Shown piece by piece: positions 1 to 6,077 of a DNA stretch of 8,530 bases. The notes under the pieces are model-generated. The model was not told the DNA's origin. It worked only from the letters and a program-made list of their open reading frames with translations, and did no database searches. Source of the DNA: Omnitrophica WOR_2 bacterium RBG_13_41_10 (lineage in GTDB: Bacteria; Omnitrophota; Gorgyraeia; Gygaellales; Profunditerraquicolaceae); contig MHGH01000012.1 of assembly GCA_001805465.1 (NCBI GenBank), positions 76,477 through 85,006 of the forward strand, written 5' to 3'. The position numbers were made by a program, and so were the translations under genes. Positions within the stretch are counted from its first letter, which is position 1. Each line of letters opens with the position of its first letter.

Positions 1-698
1 TGTATCAAGCGGTAAAGAAAACCTCACTTTATGATAAAAAACTAAAGATGTATAAGGTGACAGCGCCTTTGGAAAGTGCGCCTGAAGAAATAGGCAGGTG
101 CCGCGCATTTACTCCGGGGTGGCTAGAAAATGAATCTATATGGCTACATATGGAATATAAATATCTTTTAGAAATTCTGGCTTGCGGTCTTTACGAAGAA
201 TTCTACGCCGATTTTAAAAATGTGCTTATACCTTTCCAGCCGGCTGCCAGGTACGGCAGGAATATTCTAGAAAACTCTTCCTTTATAGTAAGTAGCGCTT
301 TTCCGGACAAAAATTTACACGGTAATGGTTTTGTGGCGCGCCTATCCGGCTCAACCGCAGAGTTTCTGCATTTGTGGCTGATAATGAATATCGGAAAGCA
401 GCCCTTTAGCTTAAAAAACAATGAACTGTGCCTTAAATTTGAGCCCGCATTGGCAGGATGGCTCTTTACCAAAAAAGATCCAACCTATACCTTTAATTTC
501 TTAGGGAATATCTGCGTATTTTACCATAACCCCGAGAGGCGTAATACGTTCGGTAAAGACGGAGTTTCCCCTAAAAGAATACTCTTTATGGATAAGGATA
601 AAAAATCCTTAGAAATCTCATCCGACACTATCCCTTCCCCCTATGCCCAAGAGGTTAGATCCCGCCAAATCAAGCGTATTGACGTATACCTGGAATAG
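1..698 (+). CDS. C-terminal part of a GH94-like glycoside phosphorylase/hydrolase (5' truncated by window)
   Basis: The reading frame is open from base 3 to the TAG at 696-698. The ATG at 48 is therefore probably an internal methionine and the gene starts outside the window; about 231 residues are visible. The visible part contains FTPGWLENESIWLHMEYKYL, then a helical stretch (LLEILACGLYEEFYADF), ENSSFIVSSAFPD, and GFVARLSGSTAEFLHLWL. I associate this pattern of aromatic and acidic residues on helices with the C-terminal part of the (alpha/alpha)6 barrel of cellobiose-phosphorylase-type enzymes (GH94 and relatives). Such enzymes phosphorolyse beta-linked glucosyl disaccharides, but the catalytic acid lies in the missing N-terminal part, so substrate and even activity cannot be read here. 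A short beta-rich tail (residues about 165-231) fits the usual C-terminal domain. No signal peptide can be judged. The gene is separated from the riboswitch unit by its own stop and a new promoter, so functional linkage to the fibre genes is not implied. It could also be a related barrel glycosidase. Confidence 0.6.
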   Translation, partial: YQAVKKTSLYDKKLKMYKVTAPLESAPEEIGRCRAFTPGWLENESIWLHMEYKYLLEILACGLYEEFYADFKNVLIPFQPAARYGRNILENSSFIVSSAFPDKNLHGNGFVARLSGSTAEFLHLWLIMNIGKQPFSLKNNELCLKFEPALAGWLFTKKDPTYTFNFLGNICVFYHNPERRNTFGKDGVSPKRILFMDKDKKSLEISSDTIPSPYAQEVRSRQIKRIDVYLE

Positions 699-708
699 CC
701 CCATTGGT

Positions 709-722
709 AAATTTATAAATTT
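709..722. repeat. Perfect 14-bp palindrome upstream of the riboswitch promoter
   Basis: AAATTTATAAATTT reads the same on both strands and ends 6 bp before the -35 box at 729. The half-site AAATTTAT recurs at 742-749 inside the promoter spacer. The position suits an operator for a dimeric regulator, possibly the ribbon-helix-helix protein encoded downstream (inference). In AT-rich intergenic DNA such a palindrome can also be chance. Confidence 0.35.
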
Positions 723-728
723 GTAAAC

Positions 729-757
729 TTGAAATTTTAGCAAATTTATGTTATACT
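729..757 (+). promoter_or_regulatory. sigma70-type promoter of the riboswitch transcript
   Basis: TTGAAA (729-734) and TATACT (752-757) are separated by exactly 17 bp. The expected start of transcription is near 764, about 16 bases before the first paired base of the riboswitch. No gene lies between, so this promoter most likely drives the riboswitch, the ribbon-helix-helix gene and the small secreted-protein gene. Confidence 0.7.
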
Positions 758-779
758 TATCTTGACAATTAGGAGTAAA

Positions 780-871
780 GCCTTACTGACAAAGGCAAAC
801 TAGCAGCAATGCTGGGGCGCAAAGCGACAGTCCCGAGGTAAAACTCGGGAGGCTGCGTTACCAAAAAAGGC
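780..871 (+). ncRNA. Cyclic-di-GMP-I (GEMM-I) riboswitch aptamer
   Basis: The conserved GEMM-I core is present in order. AAAGGCAAAC (791-800) is followed by a hairpin whose stem (800-805 with 810-815) is capped by GCAA, a GNRA tetraloop. Then come CGCAAAGC (818-825), a second hairpin CCCGAG/CTCGGG (832-837 with 842-847) and GCGTTACC (855-862). The closing stem is GCCTT (780-784) with AAGGC (867-871). Aligned with the Vibrio cholerae Vc2 aptamer from memory, the ligand-contacting G20 corresponds to G794, A47 to A821 and C92 to about C861. A guanine at position 20 favours cyclic di-GMP over the cGAMP-sensing variants, which carry A there. The riboswitch controls the + strand unit downstream. 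Confidence 0.92.
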
Positions 872-882
872 AAAATGAAACA

Positions 883-909
883 CCCTAAAGATTGCCTTTA
901 GGGTTTTTT
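883..909 (+). terminator. Intrinsic terminator forming the riboswitch expression platform
   Basis: CCCTAAAG (883-890) pairs perfectly with CTTTAGGG (896-903) around a 5-base loop and is followed by six T (904-909). TTGCCTTT (892-899), which overlaps the 3' arm, can instead pair over 8 bp with AAAGGCAA (866-873), the 3' strand of the aptamer closing stem. Terminator and antiterminator are therefore mutually exclusive. Ligand-stabilised closing-stem formation should free the terminator, which predicts that cyclic di-GMP turns downstream expression off. Confidence 0.88.
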
Positions 910-923
910 GTTAAGCAGGTCGC

Positions 924-955
924 GCCCCGGCAGAAAAGTTTGCCGGGGCTTTTTT
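924..955 (+). terminator. Second terminator-like hairpin abutting the start codon
   Basis: GCCCCGGCA (924-932) pairs perfectly with TGCCGGGGC (941-949) around an 8-base loop, followed by TTTTTT (950-955). The next base begins the ATG at 956. By structure it is a textbook intrinsic terminator. Its 3' arm also holds GGGG (945-948), the only Shine-Dalgarno-like stretch at suitable spacing from the ATG, so it could act by hiding the ribosome site as well as by stopping transcription. Confidence 0.75.
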
Positions 956-1258
956 ATGATGAAAAAGACAATGTACCCGGAAAAAACAGAACGCGTAGTA
1001 ACCTTCCTAAACCGCCAAGAGGTAGATTTCCTTGATAAGGTCGGTAAAGACGCCTTATTTTCCTCTGGAGCCAAGGTATCCAGGGCTAAAATCTTATCCT
1101 GGTCTATAGAATTCCTGAAAAAACTCAAATTTAGCGGAGAAAATATCAAAACCGAAGATGACTTTGAAAAGAAATTAATGGAGACTTTAGACAGAAGAAC
1201 TGATGGGGGTCAGTCCCACTGCCACGGAGGGCAAATTAAATCAGGAGGGTTAAAATGA
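956..1258 (+). CDS. Small ribbon-helix-helix-like protein under cyclic-di-GMP riboswitch control
   Basis: From the ATG at 956 the product has 100 residues. A short beta-strand (RVVTFLN, residues 13-19) is followed by helix A (about 20-34) and, after a glycine turn, helix B starting at SRAKILSWSIEFLKKL (42-57). That is the strand-helix-helix order of MetJ/Arc-type DNA-binding dimers, in which the strand enters the DNA major groove. The rest is charged, ending in a Gly/His-rich tail (GGQSHCHGG, 84-92). The frame remains open upstream to about 908, but that would run through both terminator hairpins. ATG 956, 959 or 971 are the plausible starts, and none has a good Shine-Dalgarno. Its stop overlaps the next gene (ATGA at 1255-1258), indicating translational coupling. 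Role as a transcription regulator is inferred from the fold; the target is unknown. The convergent fibre operon or its own palindromic promoter region are candidates. Confidence 0.7.
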   Translation: MMKKTMYPEKTERVVTFLNRQEVDFLDKVGKDALFSSGAKVSRAKILSWSIEFLKKLKFSGENIKTEDDFEKKLMETLDRRTDGGQSHCHGGQIKSGGLK

Positions 1259-1542
1259 AAAATCAACTTAAAATAACCCTAATCGTAATAATGGCTGCCC
1301 TTTTTTTGTTTGATACTTCCTATGCTCAAGAAAGCTTCTCTGTATCAATAGCCTGCATTATTCCGGCAGTTCCCGGAGTTAATGCGCCGCCATTTGGAAA
1401 AGATGCCCTACAAGAAGAAAAACTTTCTCAGGAAAATAAGAACGAAACGCCAACTATGATAGTAGATGAAACTAAAAAAGAAATACAGCTCTCTAAAGGT
1501 GAAAGCGTAGCTGTAACAATCCAAAATATATATAGCCGCTAA
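1255..1542 (+). CDS. Small secreted protein with a fibre-subunit-like N-terminal strand
   Basis: The 95-aa product starts with a clear Sec signal peptide (basic MKNQLK, hydrophobic core, cleavage likely after SYA at residue 24). A strong ribosome site, AGGAGGG (1243-1249), lies 5 bases before the ATG, and the start overlaps the upstream stop. The mature protein of about 71 residues opens with FSVSIACIIPAVPGV, an alternating hydrophobic strand. It resembles the first strand of the putative major subunit on the other strand (AIAVRAVIAAGTP). A polar, charged linker (about 48-80) follows, then a second strand, ESVAVTIQNI (83-92). It is too short for a full pilin-like sandwich. It could be a fibre accessory, a terminating or anchoring subunit, or a donor-strand peptide; this is inference. 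I do not recognise a named family. Control is by the upstream cyclic-di-GMP riboswitch. Confidence 0.75.
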   Translation: MKNQLKITLIVIMAALFLFDTSYAQESFSVSIACIIPAVPGVNAPPFGKDALQEEKLSQENKNETPTMIVDETKKEIQLSKGESVAVTIQNIYSR

Positions 1543-1544
1543 AG

Positions 1545-4304
1545 CTATTCTTTTATCCTAGATAAAGGAATATTGTAAAGATAACTCATGCCCTCGTAGA
1601 GGGTTATTTTTTTAGTGATGGATGTCTTGGGTAAGTAATATATAGGTAGGGTATCTAAGTCCAGCGTTAATGTGTGCTCGCCTGTCGTCGCATTGGCAAA
1701 AGAATACCTTCCGGTACCATCGGTTATTCTCTGTATATTATCATCCAAAATAACACTGACGCCTTTGATGCCTTTATCTTTGGTGTCATACTCTCCGTTT
1801 GCGTTTGTATCTTCAAAGATAAAACCGCTGATTTCAGAACGCGAGGTTATTCCAAAATCTATTCTTGCATTACCGCCATGCATAATACTTGCTTCTTGGG
1901 TTACCGGAACAGTTAGAACAAACCCGGAAGGTAATGTTGAAGTATCTAAGGTGACGTAGGCCTTGCGCGCACGCACGCCTTTAAATTTATAATAACCGAA
2001 CCTGTCGCTAACCTGGAATTTATCTTTGCCTAACCATATCTTTATCCCTTCAGCCGGAGCTTCATCTCTCTGGCGCAGGCCGTCTGAATTTAAGTCTTTA
2101 AACACATATCCTTCGATATTGCCTACGGCTTCCCAACATACGCCCGTATCCCAAAGATAGCGTAAGCCGGCATTAAAGGTCGCTTCGATACGCTTGGTAA
2201 CATCAGGATTCTCAGCCCAGATATTACGCACCCTTGAGGAGCCATAAATCTCGGTATCATTAGTAGGCCTATAGGACAATTCGGCATACCCCTCAATATA
2301 ATCCTCTCCGGAAAGAAAACTTAAAGGAGAACTGGTATCTTCTTCATCTCGGTAGGTAAAACGTATATTTGCCCATAAAGGAATCTTACCGAGCTGATGC
2401 GACCAATCTAATCCGGATTCTAAGGCATTTGGTTTGGAGCGAGTTGCGGTATACGTCTCCTTTAACCAATTAAACTCTTCGTTCACATAATAATATAACT
2501 GCCCTATAAGGTTAAATCTGAGACCGGCAAATACGCGATCATTGATATAATCTGAAGCCGGCGAAGAATAATTTTTGCTGTCCTGATGATAATAGTTAAA
2601 GTAGCTATGAATGTCTTTTATAAATTTAAAAGTTTTTGAAATACTAAAGCCGGGGCTCTGGTATCTATACTGGGAAAGCCTGCCTAAATCATTTTGTAGA
2701 ATATAATTTAAATTAAAAGAGGTTGAAGAATCTAGCTGGTAATTGGCATACCAAGTAAGATCCTCATTCAAACGGTCATCGTTATCAAGGGCCGGATAGA
2801 GCCTGTCGCGGTATACATCCAAATTAGCATTCATCATTAACTTTTTTGTGGGTTGGTAATTTAAATTAGTAGTTACTCCCTGCTGCCCCTGGCTCCAGCC
2901 GTTTCCGGTCATACTTAAGAATTCCTTGGCAACGTCCCTAAACCCTATTTTTAAATTTAATTTGGGCTGGGTGTACCTAGTATTGACTAAATAGGCAAAA
3001 CTTTCTGAATCGTAAGCAGCCTCATAATCAAAACCCCATTTATCAAAATTCCATCTATTAGAAAAATTATAACCCTCTTTGTTTAAAAATTTATCCCGGT
3101 CACGGCCGTAACCGCGCATAAAAGTCAGTTTATAATTTTGCTGTTCATTGGGAGAATAATTCAAATTGAAACCGTCTAGATATGAGTCTTTTATTTTATA
3201 AAGACTGGGTGAAAGATTTCCGTACCTACCTCCGCCTTCTCTTCCCCAAAAAGCCGTGTAGTCTAATGTATTATCAAAAGCAGGGGAATATAACATTACC
3301 CCTCTTAAATTTGTACCGGAAAAAGTAAGATTAGAAATATTCGGGGCATAATCAAAACCCCGTATATTAAAACCCTCCAAGGAACCCAACTTACCATTGC
3401 TCAGGCCCAAAGTAAAGTAAGTAAGGTCGGTGGAATCAGTAAGGTCACGGATACTAGCCGTAGAGTCAAAATCTCCGTAAGGAGTCTGGCCGGTTAAGTT
3501 TAATTCGTGGTTCCAAGAATAAGAGGACCGTTCTAAAACAGATACACCCTTTCCGGTCAAAAAAGATGACCAATCAAAAGTATAGCGAAGTTTAAAATTA
3601 CGGGACCTTTCTTCCTCTTTGCGGATCATCTCCTCGTAAGTCGGGCCTTTTGGCTTAGGCAACATTCCTAACCACTCCGTGGTCCAGCGGCCATTATTAT
3701 CCCAGACATGTAAATAAGTATAGCCGATGCCTCTACCGGTTACTATCAGTTCATCTTGGTTTTTTTTCTCAACGTAAACAATATCCGGTTGAGTGACTAA
3801 AAAACGTTGAATATTGTTTCCTATCAAGATTATACTGGTGTCTTTTTCTATTTCAATGGGCTGTAATATCTTGGCTAAGGATTCGCTATTTAAGTATAAT
3901 ACCCGAGGTGCATAAATAGCCTTCTTTGGAATAACAGTGCTTTTATAAGGTATGGATTGCCTCTCTAAAATTACTTCTCTTTGAATTTGCAGAAGGTCCA
4001 GATAATCTTTTATGGCACTACTACGGCCGGCACTTAAACCTTGCGGAGAATAGCTAATAGCAGATTCTACTTTCTCTAACCCTGATTCCTGGATCATCTG
4101 AATATACTTTAAAGCAGGCTTGTAATCCGGCATCAGCAATAATGCCTTCTTAAATTCTACTAAGGCTTCGCTGTATCTACCTTGGCGATAGAACTTTGAG
4201 CCTAGCTCACAAATAAATTCCAACATTTCATTGCTGTAGGCATAAAGGGGAGGAGTTTGGATAAGAAAAAAAGACAGGAGGAGAAAAATGCAGAGCTTTT
4301 TCAT
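1545..4304 (-). CDS. Usher-like outer-membrane protein: TPR, pilus-secretin N-domain, beta-barrel, two SdrD-B-like domains
   Basis: The product is about 919 residues with a signal peptide ending at LYA (residue 22). A TPR-like helix pair follows (GSKFYRQGRYSEALVEFKKA, about 35-70). Next is a small beta domain (about 147-214: DTSIILIGNNIQRF, DIVYVEKK, DELIVTGRGIGYTYLHVWD) that resembles the N-terminal domain of type II/III pilus secretins (CpaC/RcpA type). From about 237 to 727 there is a long alternation of aromatic-rich strands with Asn/Asp/Gly turns, as in outer-membrane beta-barrels. The C-terminus holds two SdrD-B-like domains with calcium-loop motifs DLNSDG (from 737) and DTNANG (from 832). 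The gene starts 3-6 bases after the chaperone-like gene (GTG 4307 or ATG 4304; GGAGG at 4321-4325 is somewhat distant), so it is translated as part of the same operon. By position and topology it is the likely export/anchor pore of the fibre. It is not a recognisable FimD-type usher: no plug domain is evident. Confidence 0.8.
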   Translation of the reverse strand: MKKLCIFLLLSFFLIQTPPLYAYSNEMLEFICELGSKFYRQGRYSEALVEFKKALLLMPDYKPALKYIQMIQESGLEKVESAISYSPQGLSAGRSSAIKDYLDLLQIQREVILERQSIPYKSTVIPKKAIYAPRVLYLNSESLAKILQPIEIEKDTSIILIGNNIQRFLVTQPDIVYVEKKNQDELIVTGRGIGYTYLHVWDNNGRWTTEWLGMLPKPKGPTYEEMIRKEEERSRNFKLRYTFDWSSFLTGKGVSVLERSSYSWNHELNLTGQTPYGDFDSTASIRDLTDSTDLTYFTLGLSNGKLGSLEGFNIRGFDYAPNISNLTFSGTNLRGVMLYSPAFDNTLDYTAFWGREGGGRYGNLSPSLYKIKDSYLDGFNLNYSPNEQQNYKLTFMRGYGRDRDKFLNKEGYNFSNRWNFDKWGFDYEAAYDSESFAYLVNTRYTQPKLNLKIGFRDVAKEFLSMTGNGWSQGQQGVTTNLNYQPTKKLMMNANLDVYRDRLYPALDNDDRLNEDLTWYANYQLDSSTSFNLNYILQNDLGRLSQYRYQSPGFSISKTFKFIKDIHSYFNYYHQDSKNYSSPASDYINDRVFAGLRFNLIGQLYYYVNEEFNWLKETYTATRSKPNALESGLDWSHQLGKIPLWANIRFTYRDEEDTSSPLSFLSGEDYIEGYAELSYRPTNDTEIYGSSRVRNIWAENPDVTKRIEATFNAGLRYLWDTGVCWEAVGNIEGYVFKDLNSDGLRQRDEAPAEGIKIWLGKDKFQVSDRFGYYKFKGVRARKAYVTLDTSTLPSGFVLTVPVTQEASIMHGGNARIDFGITSRSEISGFIFEDTNANGEYDTKDKGIKGVSVILDDNIQRITDGTGRYSFANATTGEHTLTLDLDTLPIYYLPKTSITKKITLYEGMSYLYNIPLSRIKE
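1546..1572. terminator. Hairpin at the junction of the two convergent units (possible weak terminator)
   Basis: TATTCTTTTATC (1546-1557) and GATAAAGGAATA (1561-1572) form a 12-bp stem (one G-T pair) with a 3-base loop. It sits over the last codons of the minus-strand outer-membrane gene and just past the + strand stop at 1542. Neither side carries a strong T-run, so it is at best a weak bidirectional terminator. No better terminator is visible for either unit. Confidence 0.35.
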
Positions 4305-4310
4305 CACAAT

Positions 4311-5204
4311 TTACTTTAAGCCTCCCACGCTAACAATTTCTCCATCTGCTTCAATCTCAAGCTCTGCTTCTTTTACTATCATTGGGCCCCTGCCCATGCT
4401 TAATTCTTCAAGGGCCTTACCCAAATCTAAAGTTATCACTAAATCATATTTTCCTTTGGGTATCGCGCCTTTCCAGGTAGCGTTAAATATTGCCTTATCT
4501 AGAGGTAAGGTATATACCTTATTAGTAAATTCACCGCGGGCATAAACCATTCCTTGGTTATCAATGATATTAAAGTTGCCCCCGGCTATAATATCCACAT
4601 TACCGGTATTTTTGACCTCTAAATTAATAGCTAGGGGCGCGTTATTAGATTCCCTAGTTAGAGAAACTTTACCTAATTCCATGGACCGGTTCACCATACC
4701 TTCGGCTTCAATATAAAACAGAGAACCTATCCTAATCGCAACCGGCATAGAGACCATGCCTTCGGGTTTTTCATCGGGATTTCCCATCAGGGATTCAAAA
4801 AAAAGTACCGCATAGTGGCCGCCTACGGCATCCTTAGGAACTTTGACCGTATAATTTACATATTCTTTACCAAAGGGGGAAACGGTAAATTCTTGAGGCA
4901 CAAAAGTAATCCAATCTGCACAAGATAATTCATCAGTACCGGCTACCATAAATTTCTTTGCGCCGCTGTCATCTGTATATATCCAGTCCTCCACATAAAT
5001 TTTTACGGTCTTAGTTTCTTCGGAGGGATTCTTGACTTCAATCCTGCCTGTTTTTAATTCACCGGGAGAAATAATCAATCTAACCTTGGGTTGGTTAAGC
5101 TGTATGGCTTTATAGGCATAGGCATCATTAATCAGACAAAAGGTAGCGAGAATTAAAAAAACAAAGAAAAAAAAGAATTTTCCATATCCTCCTATTTTTA
5201 TCAT
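4311..5204 (-). CDS. Periplasmic chaperone-like protein with two Ig-like domains
   Basis: The 297-aa product has a signal peptide with an extended Phe-rich core, cleaved probably after AYA (residue 30). Residues about 40-165 form a first Ig-like domain: VRLIISPGELKTGRIEVKN, then VEDWIY, WITFVPQEFTVSPFGKEYV and VPKDAVGGHYAVLFFE. These match the strand layout of PapD-type pilus chaperones (N-terminal P-x-x, an N-S/P-type loop, then a sandwich). They also resemble the peptidoglycan-side domain of WxL-interacting proteins. Residues about 172-262 form a second Ig-like domain (INLEVKNTGNVDI through WKGAIPKGKYDLVITLDLG). The ribosome site AGAGGAG (5214-5220) lies 9 bases before the ATG. It sits between the probable major subunit and the outer-membrane protein, the usual place for a subunit-folding chaperone. 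The precise family is uncertain; a cell-surface Ig scaffold is the alternative. Confidence 0.75.
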   Translation of the reverse strand: MIKIGGYGKFFFFFVFLILATFCLINDAYAYKAIQLNQPKVRLIISPGELKTGRIEVKNPSEETKTVKIYVEDWIYTDDSGAKKFMVAGTDELSCADWITFVPQEFTVSPFGKEYVNYTVKVPKDAVGGHYAVLFFESLMGNPDEKPEGMVSMPVAIRIGSLFYIEAEGMVNRSMELGKVSLTRESNNAPLAINLEVKNTGNVDIIAGGNFNIIDNQGMVYARGEFTNKVYTLPLDKAIFNATWKGAIPKGKYDLVITLDLGKALEELSMGRGPMIVKEAELEIEADGEIVSVGGLK

Positions 5205-5222
5205 TATTTAACTCTCCTCTTT

Positions 5223-5283
5223 AAAATGATAAGATACCCTTGGTTTTATGACCCCATAGAACCAAAGGTATCTTTTTCATTTT
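5223..5283 (-). repeat. Long inverted repeat between major-subunit and chaperone genes
   Basis: Arms 5223-5245 and 5260-5283 are nearly complementary (a core of 13 pairs including GATACC/GGTATC and TTGGTT/AACCAA, then AAAATGA/TCATTTT outside) with a 14-base loop. In the minus-strand mRNA it lies 24 bases after the major-subunit stop and is followed by only a short T-run (TCATTTT forms its outer arm). It would work as a leaky terminator or as a 3' stability hairpin, letting the subunit be made in excess over chaperone and pore. Confidence 0.75.
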
Positions 5284-5307
5284 ATAAATGCTCAAACGAT
5301 CGCTTGT

Positions 5308-6018
5308 TTACTTAGCGGCAATCCTTACTGTTACGCTTGCACCTTGATAAGTACCAGCTGCTATAGTAGCCGGTATCGGAGCATAGCCACTATAAGGATC
5401 AGTACCATCATTGTTATAAGATGGGAACATAAAAAGAATCTGCAAAATGCGTGCAGAACCTACTGGCGATTCGCTAGAGTAAATCGATTTACCTGTTACG
5501 CCTAAAATAGCACCTGTTGACCCTAAAGTACCGGGCATTGCTCCTTGAGCATAAGTCTCTCCCGGATCTTTTACGCCATCACCATCTACATCTACCCACC
5601 ACAAATCAGTAGCAGAATAAATCGGAGTACAAGCAAGAGTTCCAGCGGCTAACGTTCCTCCTGGTCCAGTAAGACTACCTGTGCCATCAGCAAAAATCTG
5701 ATAGTCATCTCCCATGCCTGAAGCATAAACAATGATGGTATTTTGGGTAGCAGATGCCCACTGGGCAGCCTTGCCTGTCTTCTGAACTATATTCCAAGCA
5801 TCAAAAGTCAGATTACTGACTAAGCTGTAATTCGTCCAAGGGTCGTGATCTGCGTTGCCGTCATTCATTTTATGAATTTCAAAACCCATATCAGGAGTAC
5901 CTGCTGCGATAACTGCTCTCACTGCGATAGCACCAGTAGTAGTCGCTGCATTTACTCCAGAGGCAAACGCAAAAATCGCTATTCCCGTGATTAGTAAAAA
6001 CATACTTAGTTTCTTCAT
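5308..6018 (-). CDS. Probable major fibre subunit (spore-coat-U/archaic-pilin-like, secreted)
   Basis: The 236-aa product begins MKKLSMFLLI and has a standard signal peptide ending at VNA (residue 24). The mature protein starts with TTTGAIAVRAVIAAGTPDMGFEI, an alternating strand typical of the first strand of archaic chaperone-usher (SCPU) subunits. It ends in IAAGTYQGASVTVRIAA (219-235), which matches their closing A-G-T-Y...V-T-V strand. The middle is Gly/Ala/Thr-rich with few charges and contains a calcium-loop-like DVDGDG (143-148) followed by E154. There is one cysteine (130), so the disulfide of classical SCPU subunits is absent. The ribosome site AAGGAGGTGA (6025-6034) is almost a full anti-Shine-Dalgarno match, and a stable hairpin follows the stop. 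Both suggest very high expression, as for a structural subunit. Assignment to the pilin superfamily is by strand pattern, not by a clear family signature. Confidence 0.75.
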   Translation of the reverse strand: MKKLSMFLLITGIAIFAFASGVNAATTTGAIAVRAVIAAGTPDMGFEIHKMNDGNADHDPWTNYSLVSNLTFDAWNIVQKTGKAAQWASATQNTIIVYASGMGDDYQIFADGTGSLTGPGGTLAAGTLACTPIYSATDLWWVDVDGDGVKDPGETYAQGAMPGTLGSTGAILGVTGKSIYSSESPVGSARILQILFMFPSYNNDGTDPYSGYAPIPATIAAGTYQGASVTVRIAAK

Positions 6019-6024
6019 TATCTT

Positions 6025-6034
6025 TCACCTCCTT
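6025..6034 (-). promoter_or_regulatory. Near-perfect ribosome binding site of the major subunit
   Basis: AAGGAGGTGA, ending 6 bases before the ATG, is complementary to ten bases of the usual 16S rRNA 3' end. It is the strongest such site in the window and fixes the start at 6018. The 59-base gap to the upstream gene shows no convincing promoter. Confidence 0.85.
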
Positions 6035-6077
6035 ATCATTAGATTTTTTAAAAATTTATCTGTATTACTTATTCTCG

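Noticed and set aside
48..50. ATG as the true start of the first + strand gene
   Set aside because: The same frame stays open to the window edge with plausible protein, there is no ribosome site before it, and the product is missing the N-terminal part of its family.
908..955. Upstream extension of the ribbon-helix-helix-like gene to TTG 908
   Set aside because: It would begin inside the first terminator T-run and code through the second terminator hairpin with an arginine-rich sequence unlike the conserved part.
1199..1230. ACTGA/TCAGT hairpin with CCCACTGCCAC, slightly like a cobalamin-riboswitch box
   Set aside because: The stretch codes for the C-terminus of the ribbon-helix-helix-like protein, and the rest of the roughly 200-base cobalamin aptamer is missing.
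4288..4545. Plus-strand open frames opposite the fibre operon (also around 1672-1959) and opposite the PilZ and 109-aa genes (7939-8506)
   Set aside because: They lie antisense to well-supported genes, have low-complexity Ser/Pro/Leu products and lack ribosome sites.
5167..5174. Run of eight A (eight T in the coding strand) inside the chaperone-like signal peptide, possible phase-variation slippage site
   Set aside because: Eight bases in an AT-rich genome is borderline, the frame is intact, and Phe-rich signal cores give such runs by chance.
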